From CAWBLP01 sp963721065 (GTDB taxonomy: Bacteria; Pseudomonadota; Alphaproteobacteria; Acetobacterales; Acetobacteraceae), in the NCBI GenBank assembly GCA_963721065.1, contig CAVRHO010000008.1:310001-374000 (forward strand): a DNA stretch of 64,000 nt, read 5' to 3'. How positions within the stretch are numbered: position 1 is the first letter of the stretch; each line of letters starts with the position of its first letter. The position numbers were made by a program, and so were the translations under genes. The notes under the pieces are model-generated. The model did no database searches. It saw nothing but the letters and a program-made list of their open reading frames with translations, and had not been told where the DNA came from. This document shows, in pieces, positions 43,628-51,640 of this stretch.

Positions 43628-44515
43628 ATGTGGTTCGCCCCCCCGCAAGACCTGACCGCCCGCGTGCTGACCCGCATGCCGGACCGTTTCCGCCGCATGC
43701 AGCGCAACGAGTGGGCCGATGCCAACCGTGCCGGCGCGCCGGTGGACAGCTTCCTGGAAGGCCCGTGCTTCGACGCCGCGGGCCGGCTGCATGTGGTCGA
43801 TATCCCCTATGGCCGCATCTTCCGCATCGACGGCGACGACTGGACGCTGGTCGCGGAATACGAAGGCTGGCCGAACGGATTGCAGGTCTGTCCCGACGGA
43901 TCGCTGCTGGCGGCCGACTACCGGCGCGGCCTGATGCGCATCGACCCGGGCAGTGGCACCGCCACCCCGGTGCTGCAGACGGTGATGAGCGAGAGCTTCA
44001 AGGGGCTGAACGACCTGGTGCTGCACCCGGACGGCTCGGTGCTGTTCACCGACCAGGGGCAGACCGGGTTGCAGGACCCAACCGGCCGGGTCTGGCGCTA
44101 CCACGCCGATGGGCGGACGGACCGGCTGCTGGGCACCTGCCCCAGCCCGAACGGCATCGCGCTGAATGTCGAGAACACCCACGTCTATGTGGCGATGACG
44201 CGGTCCTGCGAGGTGTGGCGCTTCGCCCTGCGCAGCGACGCGGTGGTGGGCAAGGCGCAGTGCTTCGCCCGCGTGCCGCCCGGCACCTCCGGCCCGGACG
44301 GCCTGGCGGTGGACGCGCACGACCGGCTGTATATCAGCAATCCCGGCCACGGCTGCGTCTGGGTGGTGGACGCGCACGGCGTCCCGCTCTATCGCATCCC
44401 ATCCGCTGCGGGGCGGATGACTACCAACTGCGCCGTCACGCCGGACGGGCGCGGCCTGGTGATCACCGAATCCGCCACCGGCAGCATTCTGATCTGCGAG
44501 GTTCCTGCCCCATGA
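43628..44515 (+). CDS. SMP-30/gluconolactonase/LRE-like protein
   Basis: 295 residues from the ATG at 43628 (WFAPPQDLTARVL); longer frames add a leader of doubtful value. Six-bladed beta-propeller lactonase with the metal-site Glu in FLEGPCFDAAGRL, the Asn of CPSPNGIALN, and the Asp of GPDGLAVDAHDRL. It hydrolyses sugar or other lactones. It overlaps the HMG-CoA-lyase-like gene by four bases (ATGA), so the two are one unit. Confidence 0.92.
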   Translation: MWFAPPQDLTARVLTRMPDRFRRMQRNEWADANRAGAPVDSFLEGPCFDAAGRLHVVDIPYGRIFRIDGDDWTLVAEYEGWPNGLQVCPDGSLLAADYRRGLMRIDPGSGTATPVLQTVMSESFKGLNDLVLHPDGSVLFTDQGQTGLQDPTGRVWRYHADGRTDRLLGTCPSPNGIALNVENTHVYVAMTRSCEVWRFALRSDAVVGKAQCFARVPPGTSGPDGLAVDAHDRLYISNPGHGCVWVVDAHGVPLYRIPSAAGRMTTNCAVTPDGRGLVITESATGSILICEVPAP

Positions 44516-45435
44516 GCGAATTCGTATCCATCTGTGAAGTCGGCCCGCGCGACGGGCTGCAGATCGCCAAGACGCGCATGACCACCGACGACAAGGTGCG
44601 CTGGATCGCCGCGATCGCCGCGGCCGGCGTGAAGGAGATCGAGGTGGGCAGCTTCGTCCCGCCGCGCGTGATCCCGCAACTGTCCGACACGCCGGAAATC
44701 GTCGCCCGGGTGCTGGAGACGGTGCCGGGCCTCACCGTGCAGGCGCTGGCGCCCAACCTGCGCGGCGTGCAGAACGCCTACAACGCCGGCGTGCACAAGA
44801 TCGCCATTCCGGTGTCGGTCAGCGAGGGCCACAGCAAGGCCAACCTGAACCGCACGCCGGCCCAGTCCATCGAGATGATGAAGGAGATCATGGACTGGCT
44901 GAAGGCGCAGCCGCGCAAGGTGCCGGTGGTGGCGGGTGCGTCCACGGCGTTCGGCTGCTCGATCGACGGCGTGGTGACCACGGCGCAGACCGTGGCGCTG
45001 GCCAAGGGGCTGGCGGATGCCGGCGTGGACCAACTGATGCTGGCCGACACGGTGGGCTATGCGCATCCGGCGCAGATCAAGGAGGTGGTGCGCGCCACGC
45101 GGGAGGCGATCGGCCCGGTGCTGTACGGCCTGCACCTGCACGACACCTGCGGCCTGGGCATCGCCAACGCGCTGGCGGGGCTGGAGGAAGGCATTCGCGC
45201 CTTCGACTCCTGCCTGGCCGGCCTGGGCGGCTGCCCCTATGCGCCGGGCGCCTCGGGCAACGTGGTGACCGAGGACCTGGTGTTCATGCTGGAGAGCATG
45301 GGCTTCGAGACCGGCATCGACCTGCCGAAGCTGCTGGAGGCCCGCAAGATCCTGCATGAGGCACTGCCGGCGGAGCCGATGCAGGGCCAGATGCCGAAGG
45401 CCGGCATTCCGCCGACGTTCCGCAAGGCGGCTTAA
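44512..45435 (+). CDS. Hydroxymethylglutaryl-CoA lyase-like enzyme
   Basis: 307-residue TIM-barrel lyase of the HMGL family. The Arg/Asp site is in CEVGPRDGLQ, the metal histidines in LHLHDTCGLG, and the catalytic Cys with the glycine loop in GLGGCPYAPGASGN. It cleaves HMG-CoA to acetoacetate and acetyl-CoA in leucine breakdown. Related enzymes use 3-hydroxy-3-methylglutaryl or other hydroxyacyl-CoA analogues. It is coupled to the lactonase gene, which is not a usual leucine-pathway partner, so the substrate may differ. Confidence 0.9.
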   Translation: MSEFVSICEVGPRDGLQIAKTRMTTDDKVRWIAAIAAAGVKEIEVGSFVPPRVIPQLSDTPEIVARVLETVPGLTVQALAPNLRGVQNAYNAGVHKIAIPVSVSEGHSKANLNRTPAQSIEMMKEIMDWLKAQPRKVPVVAGASTAFGCSIDGVVTTAQTVALAKGLADAGVDQLMLADTVGYAHPAQIKEVVRATREAIGPVLYGLHLHDTCGLGIANALAGLEEGIRAFDSCLAGLGGCPYAPGASGNVVTEDLVFMLESMGFETGIDLPKLLEARKILHEALPAEPMQGQMPKAGIPPTFRKAA

Positions 45436-45472
45436 TTCGGACCGACGCGAAGGTCGGCCCACGATCGGCCGA

Positions 45473-45548
45473 CCCGCGGCATGGTCGGTGGCCCGCGGCA
45501 TGGCCCGTGCCCCGCGGCATGGCCGGTGGCCCGCGGCATGGTCGGGGC
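45473..45548. repeat. 19-bp minisatellite, four units
   Basis: Four exact-length copies of CCCGCGGCATGGTCGGTGG and close variants (45473, 45492, 45511, 45530). It lies directly after the HMG-CoA-lyase-like gene. The next bases (to about 45600) carry a family B left-arm fragment ending in CCATGACTTTGCTTCG. Confidence 0.9.
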
Positions 45549-45654
45549 GGGCCGGCCCTCCATGACTTTGCTTCGTTCCAATGTGATAATGTCGTAGGGC
45601 TCTGGCTTGTGCCCGTCCGCGTTGGAATAGTGCGGACACGCACCGCTCCCCCGC

Positions 45655-45761
45655 GTCATGGCCGGCCCCCGAGCCGGCCATCTGCCCCCGACAAGGCGTG
45701 TGCCGTTGCATTCCGGCCCGATCGTTCCGGTGTCGATGGCCGGGTCAAGCCCGGCCATGAC
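45655..45761. repeat. Dispersed REP-doublet, family A, copy 3
   Basis: 107 bases, arms GTCATGGCCGG... and ...CCCGGCCATGAC, centre GTGTGCCGTTGCATTCCGGCCC. Its flanks match copy 2: upstream GTGCGGACACGCACCGCTCC, downstream the GGACTGGCG minisatellite. So copies 2 and 3 belong to a larger composite unit. Confidence 0.9.
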
Positions 45762-45766
45762 GTGAA

Positions 45767-45920
45767 GGACTGGCGCGGGCATGTTGAGGGACTGGCGCCG
45801 GCGTGTTGAGGGACTGGCGCCGGCATGTTGAGGGACTGGCGCCGGCGTGTTGAGGGACTGACGCCGGCATGTTGAGGGACCGACGGCGGCGTGTTGAGGG
45901 ACTGGCGTCGGCGTGTTTCG
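45767..45920. repeat. 22-bp minisatellite, seven units, alternating two unit types
   Basis: Seven units of exactly 22 bases, based on GGACTGGCGCCGGCATGTTGAG, starting at 45767, 45789, 45811, 45833, 45855, 45877 and 45899. Units 1, 3 and 5 read GGCATG, units 2, 4 and 6 read GGCGTG, so the array grew as 44-base pairs. A right-arm fragment of family B follows at about 45930-45955 (CTCCGCCCGCCACGAC). No gene lies in the 576-base gap 45436-46011. Confidence 0.92.
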
Positions 45921-46011
45921 TTTCACGCGAATAGGACCTCCGCCCGCCACGACCCGGCGACGCCGTCAGTGTGTTCTGACCCATGCCGATGCGTAACACT
46001 CAGCGATAGCC

Positions 46012-47541
46012 TCAGCCACCGGCGCTCTCCCCGAACGTCCGCCGCAGCTCCCGCTTCAGCAGCTTGCCCGCGGTGTTGCGCGGCAGTTCCGGCACGAACG
46101 CCACCCGCTTGGGCAGCTTGAACGCCGCGAGGTGCGGCCTGGCGTGGGCCAGCAGTGTCGCCTCATCGACCTCGTGCCCCGGGCGCAGCACCACGAAGGC
46201 GGTGACCGCCTCGATCCATTTCGCGTCCGGCAGGCCGACCACCGCGACCTCCGACACCGCGGGATGGGTGAACAGCACCTCCTCCACTTCGCGGCTCGCC
46301 ACCAGCACGCCGCCGGTGTTGATCACGTCCTTGATGCGATCGACGATGTACAGATAGCCCTGTTCGTCGAAATACCCGACGTCCCCCGAATGGAACCACC
46401 CGCCGGCAAACGCCGCCGCGGTTTCGTCCGGCTTGTCCCAGTATCCGGTCAGCAGTTGCGGCGAGCGGTGCACCACCTCGCCATGCGTGCCCGGCGGCAC
46501 GTCGTTCATGTCCGGATCCACCACGCGGGTTTCCACATTCAGCACCGGACGGCCGCAGGAGGCGGGGCGTTCGTCGTGTTCCTCCGGGCGCAGGATGGTG
46601 GCGACCGGGGCGATTTCCGTCTGGCCATAGGCGTTGAACGGGCGCGCCTGCGGCAACCGCTCGCGCAGTTCGTGCAGCACCGGCACCGGCATGATCGAGG
46701 CGCCGTAATACACCTTCTCCAGCGAGCGCAGATCGCGCGTGGCGAAATCCGGATGACGCAGCAGGCTGATCCACACGGTGGGCGGGGCGAAGAACGAGGT
46801 GATGCGTTCCTGCTCGATCAGTTTCAGCACCAGGTCCGGCACCGGCGCCTCGATCAGGATGGTGCGCGCACCGACCATCAGTTGCGGCATGCTGAAGGCG
46901 TGCATCTGTGCCGTGTGGTACAGCGGCAGCGCCGCCAGGGCGCGGTCGCTCGCGGCGTATTCCATATTATGAATACAGGAAAAATACTGCGCCATCATCG
47001 CGCGATGCGTCATCATCGCGCCCTTCGGTGCCGCCGTGGTGCCGGAAGTATAGACGATCTGCGCCAGCAACTCGTCCTCCAGCGGCGGATCGATCTCGGG
47101 CGGGGTCGTGTCGGCCTGCGCCGCGGCCAGCACGTCCAGCGCACCGCCGCCTGCGAAGCGGCCGCGGATTTCGCTGTGGATGCCCTCCAGGTTCGCCTCC
47201 AGCGACGCCGCGGCGATCACCGCCCGGGCGCCGGACTGGCGCACGATATAGGCCAGTTCCTCCCCGGTCAGCGCGTAGTTCACCGGCACATGCACGAACC
47301 CGCCGCGGATGCACCCGAGCCAGGCGAGGAAATACGCGTCGGAGTTGCGGCCGTAGCAGGCGATACGATCGCCGGGATGCAGGCCGGCCGCGGCGAATCG
47401 CGCCGCCACGCGGTTCGCCGCGCGATCCAGTTCGGCAAAGCTCCATTGCCGGTCGCCGAAGATCAGCGCCGTGCTGTCGCGGTGCACGCGGGCGGCGCGG
47501 CGCAGCGCGTCACCCACGGTGTTGCGGCGGGCCCGGTCCAT
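46012..47541 (-). CDS. AMP-dependent acyl-CoA synthetase/ligase
   Basis: 509 residues of the ANL superfamily. It makes an acyl-AMP from a carboxylic acid and ATP, then the CoA thioester. Motifs: P-loop-like YTSGTTAAPKGAM, NAYGQTEIAPV, GWFHSGDVGYFDEQGYLYIVDR, and the catalytic Lys in LPRNTAGKLLKREL. The acid is unknown; the family includes medium-chain, aromatic and crotonobetaine ligases. Its ATG follows the Rid gene stop by one base, so the two are co-translated. Confidence 0.92.
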   Translation of the reverse strand: MDRARRNTVGDALRRAARVHRDSTALIFGDRQWSFAELDRAANRVAARFAAAGLHPGDRIACYGRNSDAYFLAWLGCIRGGFVHVPVNYALTGEELAYIVRQSGARAVIAAASLEANLEGIHSEIRGRFAGGGALDVLAAAQADTTPPEIDPPLEDELLAQIVYTSGTTAAPKGAMMTHRAMMAQYFSCIHNMEYAASDRALAALPLYHTAQMHAFSMPQLMVGARTILIEAPVPDLVLKLIEQERITSFFAPPTVWISLLRHPDFATRDLRSLEKVYYGASIMPVPVLHELRERLPQARPFNAYGQTEIAPVATILRPEEHDERPASCGRPVLNVETRVVDPDMNDVPPGTHGEVVHRSPQLLTGYWDKPDETAAAFAGGWFHSGDVGYFDEQGYLYIVDRIKDVINTGGVLVASREVEEVLFTHPAVSEVAVVGLPDAKWIEAVTAFVVLRPGHEVDEATLLAHARPHLAAFKLPKRVAFVPELPRNTAGKLLKRELRRTFGESAGG

Positions 47542-47542
47542 G

Positions 47543-47929
47543 TCAGGCCGCGGCCTCGGCTTCGATTTCCACCACGTAGCGCGGATCCGCCAGGCCGGAG
47601 ATGAACAGCAGCGTGGATGCGGGCGCATGATCGCCGAAGAACGTGCCGCGGGCCGAGCGGAAGTCGGTGAGCAGGGCGCGGTCGGTGAGGAAGACGGTGG
47701 TCTTGACCACGTTGGCCGCGGCCATTCCATTCGCCTCCAGCACGGCGCGAAGGTTGGCGAAGGCCTGCGCGATCTGTCCTTCGCCGGTGGCCGGCACACT
47801 ACCGTCGGGTGCCATACCCACCTGGCCCGAAATCACCAGGCGACGTTCAGCGCCCTGCACAATCATGCCGTGTGTATAGCCGCTCGGAGCCCTGACACCG
47901 GACGGATTACTGGGTGTGATCACGGCCAT
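47543..47929 (-). CDS. RidA/YjgF family protein
   Basis: 128 residues from the ATG at 47929, with GGGAGAA upstream. Rid features: GYTHGMIVQGAERRLVISGQVG, AFANLRAVLEANG, NVVKTTVFLTD, and the conserved Arg in LADPRYVVEIEAEA. RidA-type proteins deaminate reactive enamine/imine intermediates; other subgroups (Rid1-7) have different roles. It precedes the acyl-CoA synthetase in a two-gene operon and is divergent from Liv cluster 3, separated by 524 bases. Confidence 0.92.
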   Translation of the reverse strand: MAVITPSNPSGVRAPSGYTHGMIVQGAERRLVISGQVGMAPDGSVPATGEGQIAQAFANLRAVLEANGMAAANVVKTTVFLTDRALLTDFRSARGTFFGDHAPASTLLFISGLADPRYVVEIEAEAAA

Positions 47930-48453
47930 GAACGTTCTCCCTGTGGTTGCGGCGACTGTCCCGGCCGGCACTTGTTCAGTCCGGACGGATGACCCGTCCA
48001 GTTAGCCTGAAAATGCCGGGTTTTGCGAGACGGCCGCATGGCAGGCTCCCCCCGGGGCTGCGGGCCCGGCGTAGTGCCGTTCCGGCGGCCCGTCCCGGGA
48101 AGGCGCACAGCGGGCCGTGTCGTACGCAACGACAATCACCGGCGTCGTTTCGGAACGGCGTCCGCCGCCACACCTGCATCCCGGCCGGACCCGGCCGCCC
48201 TTGCGCCCCCCGACCGACGCGACAGACCCACGTGACGCATCTTGCCAGTGCCCGACTGCATCGATGCGCACGAGCACGCGTTTTCACAAAGCCGCGCAAC
48301 GGATCGGAAGCGCAGCAACCGACATGTGCGTTCCTGAAATAAGCGTAACGTGACCGCTTTGCGTGCTCCGCATATTTGCATTGCCCGACAATCAACGCGA
48401 TATTGCTTCAACGCGTAGGTTGATGTTAAGCAATTATTCGACTGGGAGAGACG
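47930..48453. other. Divergent intergenic region between the Rid operon and Liv cluster 3
   Basis: 524 bases. The left half is GC-rich without a supported gene. The right end (about 48330-48450) is AT-rich, with TTGATGTTAAGCAATTATT just before the GGGAGAG ribosome site of the binding-protein gene, and is the likely promoter and leader. No convincing operator palindrome was seen. Confidence 0.5.
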
Positions 48454-49722
48454 ATGACTTTGACAAATGTCATGCGGCATGTCGCGCCAGGCGCCGCCCT
48501 GGCAAGTGCCTTGACCCTGTCGGCCGCGCTGACGCCGGCGCACGCCGCCGATAAGGGGCCGATCAAGATCGGCGTCGTCAGCGAGCAATCCGCGATCGTC
48601 GGCCAGGCGATCAGCCAGGGTGCGCAACTGGCGGCCGAGGACATCAACAAGAACGGCGGCATCGATGGCCGCAAGATCCAGATCGTCACCTACGACGATC
48701 ATTCCTCGGCGTCGGATGCCGTGCGTGCCTACCAGCGCGCCGTGCAGCAGGACCACGTGGTTGCCGTGGTAACCACCTTCATCAGCGAAGTGGCCCTGGC
48801 CGTGGAGCCGTGGGCCGCGCGCCTGCATATCCCCACCATCACCCCCGGCGCCGCCAGCAACCTGATCAGCAAGCAGGTGCACGACAATTACGCGCGCTAC
48901 AAGTACATGTTCGAGGGCTGGTTCCCCTCGCCGATCCTGGCCCGCGCGGTGTGCGACGCCTCGCACGACCTGCTGGTCAAGGACCTGCACATGAAAAGCG
49001 CGGCGATCATGAGCGAGGACGCCGACTGGACCAAGCCGCTCGACGCCGGCTACGTGAAGTGCCTGCCCAAGGCCGGGCTTAAGGTCGTGGATGAGGTGTC
49101 GTTCAACCCCGACACCACCGACTTCACGCCGATCTTCAATGGCATCGAAGCGAAGCACCCGGATGTCATCATCACCGGCATCGCGCATGTCGGCGTGCAG
49201 CCGACCGTGCAGTGGCACTCCCAGCAGGTGCCGATCCCGATGGGCGGCATCAGTGCGCAGGCCACCAACCCGACCTTCTGGAAGAGCACCAACGGCGCCA
49301 CGGAAGGCGTGATCACCCAGGACGCCACCGTGCCCGGCCTGGCGCTGACCCCGACCACCGAGAAGGTCGGCCAGGAGTTCGTGAAGAAGTACGGCCACTT
49401 CCCGGCCTTCACCGGCTTCACCGCCTACGACGACGTGCAGGTGATCGCCCAGGCCATCAAGCACGCCAAGTCCACCAACGCCGACAAGATCGTCGCCCAG
49501 ATGGAAAAGACCGATATGGTCGGCACACTGGGCAACATCGGTTTCTACGGGCGGAAGAGCACGTACACCCACGCGCTGAAGTATGGTCCCAAGCACGTGC
49601 AGGGCATCTTCATCCAGTGGCAGAACGGCAAGCAGGTCTGCATCTGGCCGTCCGACAAGTGCCACAACAAGATGGAATTCCCCTCCTTCCTGAAAGTGAA
49701 GCAGCAGCAGGCCAAGAAGTAA
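48454..49722 (+). CDS. ABC transporter substrate-binding protein, branched-chain amino acid type (Liv cluster 3)
   Basis: 422 residues. GGGAGAG precedes the ATG. Leader TLTNVMRHVAPGAALASALTLSAALTPAHA with an AHA-A cleavage site. Mature part: GPIKIGVVSEQSAIVGQAIS, ITYDDHSS-type IQIVTYDDHSSASD, VAVVTTFISEVALAVEPWAAR. Two cysteine pairs (VCDASH/KCLPK and VCIWPSDKCHNK) could form disulfides. It delivers a small ligand to the H-M permease. A 12-base-stem hairpin (49758-49786) separates it from livH. Confidence 0.93.
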   Translation: MTLTNVMRHVAPGAALASALTLSAALTPAHAADKGPIKIGVVSEQSAIVGQAISQGAQLAAEDINKNGGIDGRKIQIVTYDDHSSASDAVRAYQRAVQQDHVVAVVTTFISEVALAVEPWAARLHIPTITPGAASNLISKQVHDNYARYKYMFEGWFPSPILARAVCDASHDLLVKDLHMKSAAIMSEDADWTKPLDAGYVKCLPKAGLKVVDEVSFNPDTTDFTPIFNGIEAKHPDVIITGIAHVGVQPTVQWHSQQVPIPMGGISAQATNPTFWKSTNGATEGVITQDATVPGLALTPTTEKVGQEFVKKYGHFPAFTGFTAYDDVQVIAQAIKHAKSTNADKIVAQMEKTDMVGTLGNIGFYGRKSTYTHALKYGPKHVQGIFIQWQNGKQVCIWPSDKCHNKMEFPSFLKVKQQQAKK

Positions 49723-49757
49723 TCCACGCCTGAACGCTGCTGACCGCCGGACCGCAG

Positions 49758-49786
49758 GACCGCTTCCGGTATCGCCGGAAGCGGTC
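49758..49786 (+). terminator. Intercistronic hairpin between the binding-protein gene and livH (cluster 3)
   Basis: GACCGCTTCCGG, loop of five (TATCG), CCGGAAGCGGTC: a perfect 12-base stem. No T tract follows, so it may protect the upstream mRNA's 3' end rather than terminate. It occupies the same place as the hairpin in cluster 1, but the two sequences are unrelated. Confidence 0.75.
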
Positions 49787-49831
49787 ACGCGTCTCCATTC
49801 CACCATCTCGCCGTAACGAGCAGGAACAGCC

Positions 49832-50707
49832 TTGCGCGGACTACAAATTCTGATCGACGGGTTTGCGATCAGCTCGCTCTACGGCCTTGGTGCCGTTGGC
49901 TTCACCCTCATGTTCGGCGTGTGCGGGGTATCGAACCTGGCACACGGCGGAATCATGCTGATCGCCGCCCTGTTCGGCTGGTGGGTCGCCGCCAACTATG
50001 GTGCCGGCCCCTATGGCGGTGCGCTGGTCGGACTTGCCGCCGGCCTGATCGCCTCCTTCATCACCTATTTCGTCGTCGTGCGGCCCATCCAGCGCTCGCG
50101 TGCCATCCCCAAGGAGGAAGAGGAAATCTTCATCCTCACCGGCACGCTGCTCTGGGGCATCATGATCCAGGTCGGCATGGACTACCTGTTCACCAACAAT
50201 CCGGTGACCATGAAGCCGCTGGTGCCGGGCATCATCAACCTGGGCGGCGTGCGCACACCCAACAACGAGTTGTTGATCGCCGCGGTCTGCTGGGGCGTGA
50301 TCGCGCTGCTGTGGCTGCTGGTGAACCGCACCCGCATCGGCAAGCAGCTCCTCGCCGCCTCGATCAATCCACGCGGCCTCACGCTGCTCGGCTTCGACCT
50401 GTCGCGCATCTACCTGATCGTCTGGCTGATCTACGGCCTGCTCGCCGGCCTGGCCGGCGTGCTGCTGGCCTCGTTCTTCGGCGTGAGTTCGGATAACGCC
50501 GGCAACCTGACGGCCAGCGCCTTCACCATCGTCATCCTGGGTGGGCTGGGCAGCGTGCCCGGGTCTCTGATCGCGGCGTATATCGTCGGCTACGCCGAAA
50601 CGATTACCGCTTATCTCATCGCACCGACACTACGCCCCATACCGGCGCTGCTGATCCTGGTGCTCGTCCTGTATATCAGGCCGCGCGGCCTGCTCGGCCG
50701 ACGGTAA
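49832..50707 (+). CDS. livH: ABC permease LivH type (cluster 3)
   Basis: 291 residues, TTG start at 49832 with AGGA eight bases upstream. FALSSLYGLG-type opening GLGAVGFTLMFGVCGVSNLAHGGIML, coupling loop LLAASINPRGLTLLGFDLS, VILGGLGSVPGSL near the end. About eight membrane segments. It lies 11 bases before livM, whose ribosome site overlaps its end. Confidence 0.92.
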   Translation: MRGLQILIDGFAISSLYGLGAVGFTLMFGVCGVSNLAHGGIMLIAALFGWWVAANYGAGPYGGALVGLAAGLIASFITYFVVVRPIQRSRAIPKEEEEIFILTGTLLWGIMIQVGMDYLFTNNPVTMKPLVPGIINLGGVRTPNNELLIAAVCWGVIALLWLLVNRTRIGKQLLAASINPRGLTLLGFDLSRIYLIVWLIYGLLAGLAGVLLASFFGVSSDNAGNLTASAFTIVILGGLGSVPGSLIAAYIVGYAETITAYLIAPTLRPIPALLILVLVLYIRPRGLLGRR

Positions 50708-50718
50708 GGAGGCCCACG

Positions 50719-51640
50719 ATGTCCATGCTCCGTCGTCCCGGGCCCTGGATTGCCCTGCTGCTGATCATCCTCGGCGCGACCGCGCCGAGGCTGGATGGGG
50801 ATCTACTACCTGGGCATATTCACCACCGCCTATTATTTCGGCGTGTTCGCCATGTCGTGGGACCTGCTGTTCGGTTTCGCCGGCGAAGTGAATTTCGGCC
50901 CCACCTTCATGATCGGTGTCGGCGCCTACACCGCGGGTCTGCTGAACAATGCCGGCTGGGACATCCCGCTGTGCCTGGTCGCCGGCGCCGTCGCCGCGGT
51001 GATCGGCGGGTTGATCCTGGCAATCCCGGCATTGCGGCTGCGCGGCCCGTATTTCGGCCTGATCACCCTGGTCGCCGTGCTGCTGCTGCTGGACTTCATC
51101 GTCATCTTCGCCGGCTTCACCGGCGGCGAGATCGGCATGATGGTACCGTCGATCCTGTCGATCGACGCGTCGGTGAACTACTATTACGCGTTCGGCTTCC
51201 TGGTCGTGTCCGCGCTGATCCTGTACGGCCTGTCGCGCTCCTCGCTGGGCCTGATCCTGCAGGCCACCGGCCAGGACAGCGTCGAGGCCGCGGCGCTGGG
51301 CTTCAACGTCACCAAGCACAAGCTGGCGGCGTTCTGCGTCAGCGCGCTGTTCTCCGGCCTGGCCGGTGCGATGCTGGTGTTCTACGAAGGCATCGCCTCG
51401 GTCGATACCGTGGTCAGCCTGTCGATCACCATCCAGATCATCATCGCGGTGGTCTTCGGCGGCCGGCGCACCATCGTGGGCGCCATTCTCGGGTCGATCT
51501 TCCTGATCCTGTTCGACGAGCTGCTGCGGCCTATCGGACAGCTCAACACCTTCGTGGTCTCCGCCATCGCGCTGGCAGTGATCATCTTCTTCCCTGACGG
51601 CGCGCTGGGCTGGGCGTTCCGCCCGCGGGAGCGGAGCTGA
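50719..51640 (+). pseudogene. livM: ABC permease LivM type (cluster 3), frameshifted near the N-terminus
   Basis: A perfect AAGGAGG at 50706-50712 sits six bases before the ATG at 50719, which reads MSMLRRPGPWIALLLIILGATAP, a normal first membrane helix. Then the frame shifts at about 50780-50795, and the LivM sequence continues in the next frame: MGIYYLGIFTTAYYFGVFAMSW, FAGEVNFGPTFMIGVGAYTAG, coupling loop LQATGQDSVEAAALGFNVT and RRTIVGAILGS. From the ATG at 50795 the gene could still give 281 residues without the first helix, but no ribosome site is near. So it is either a recent frameshift or a sequencing error. It overlaps the ATPase gene by one base. Confidence 0.85.

Noticed and set aside
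45473..45548. CRISPR array in the 19-bp tandem repeats
   Set aside because: Units are contiguous without spacers, so this is a minisatellite.
45432..45950. 172-codon minus-strand frame giving repeated PVPQHAGASPST peptides
   Set aside because: Translation of the 22-bp minisatellite and family A repeat. The repeat explains the peptide pattern; there is no sign of selection for protein.
47976..48395. 139-codon minus-strand frame in the gap before Liv cluster 3
   Set aside because: Arg/Cys-rich translation without a family, and it crosses the probable promoter of the binding-protein gene.
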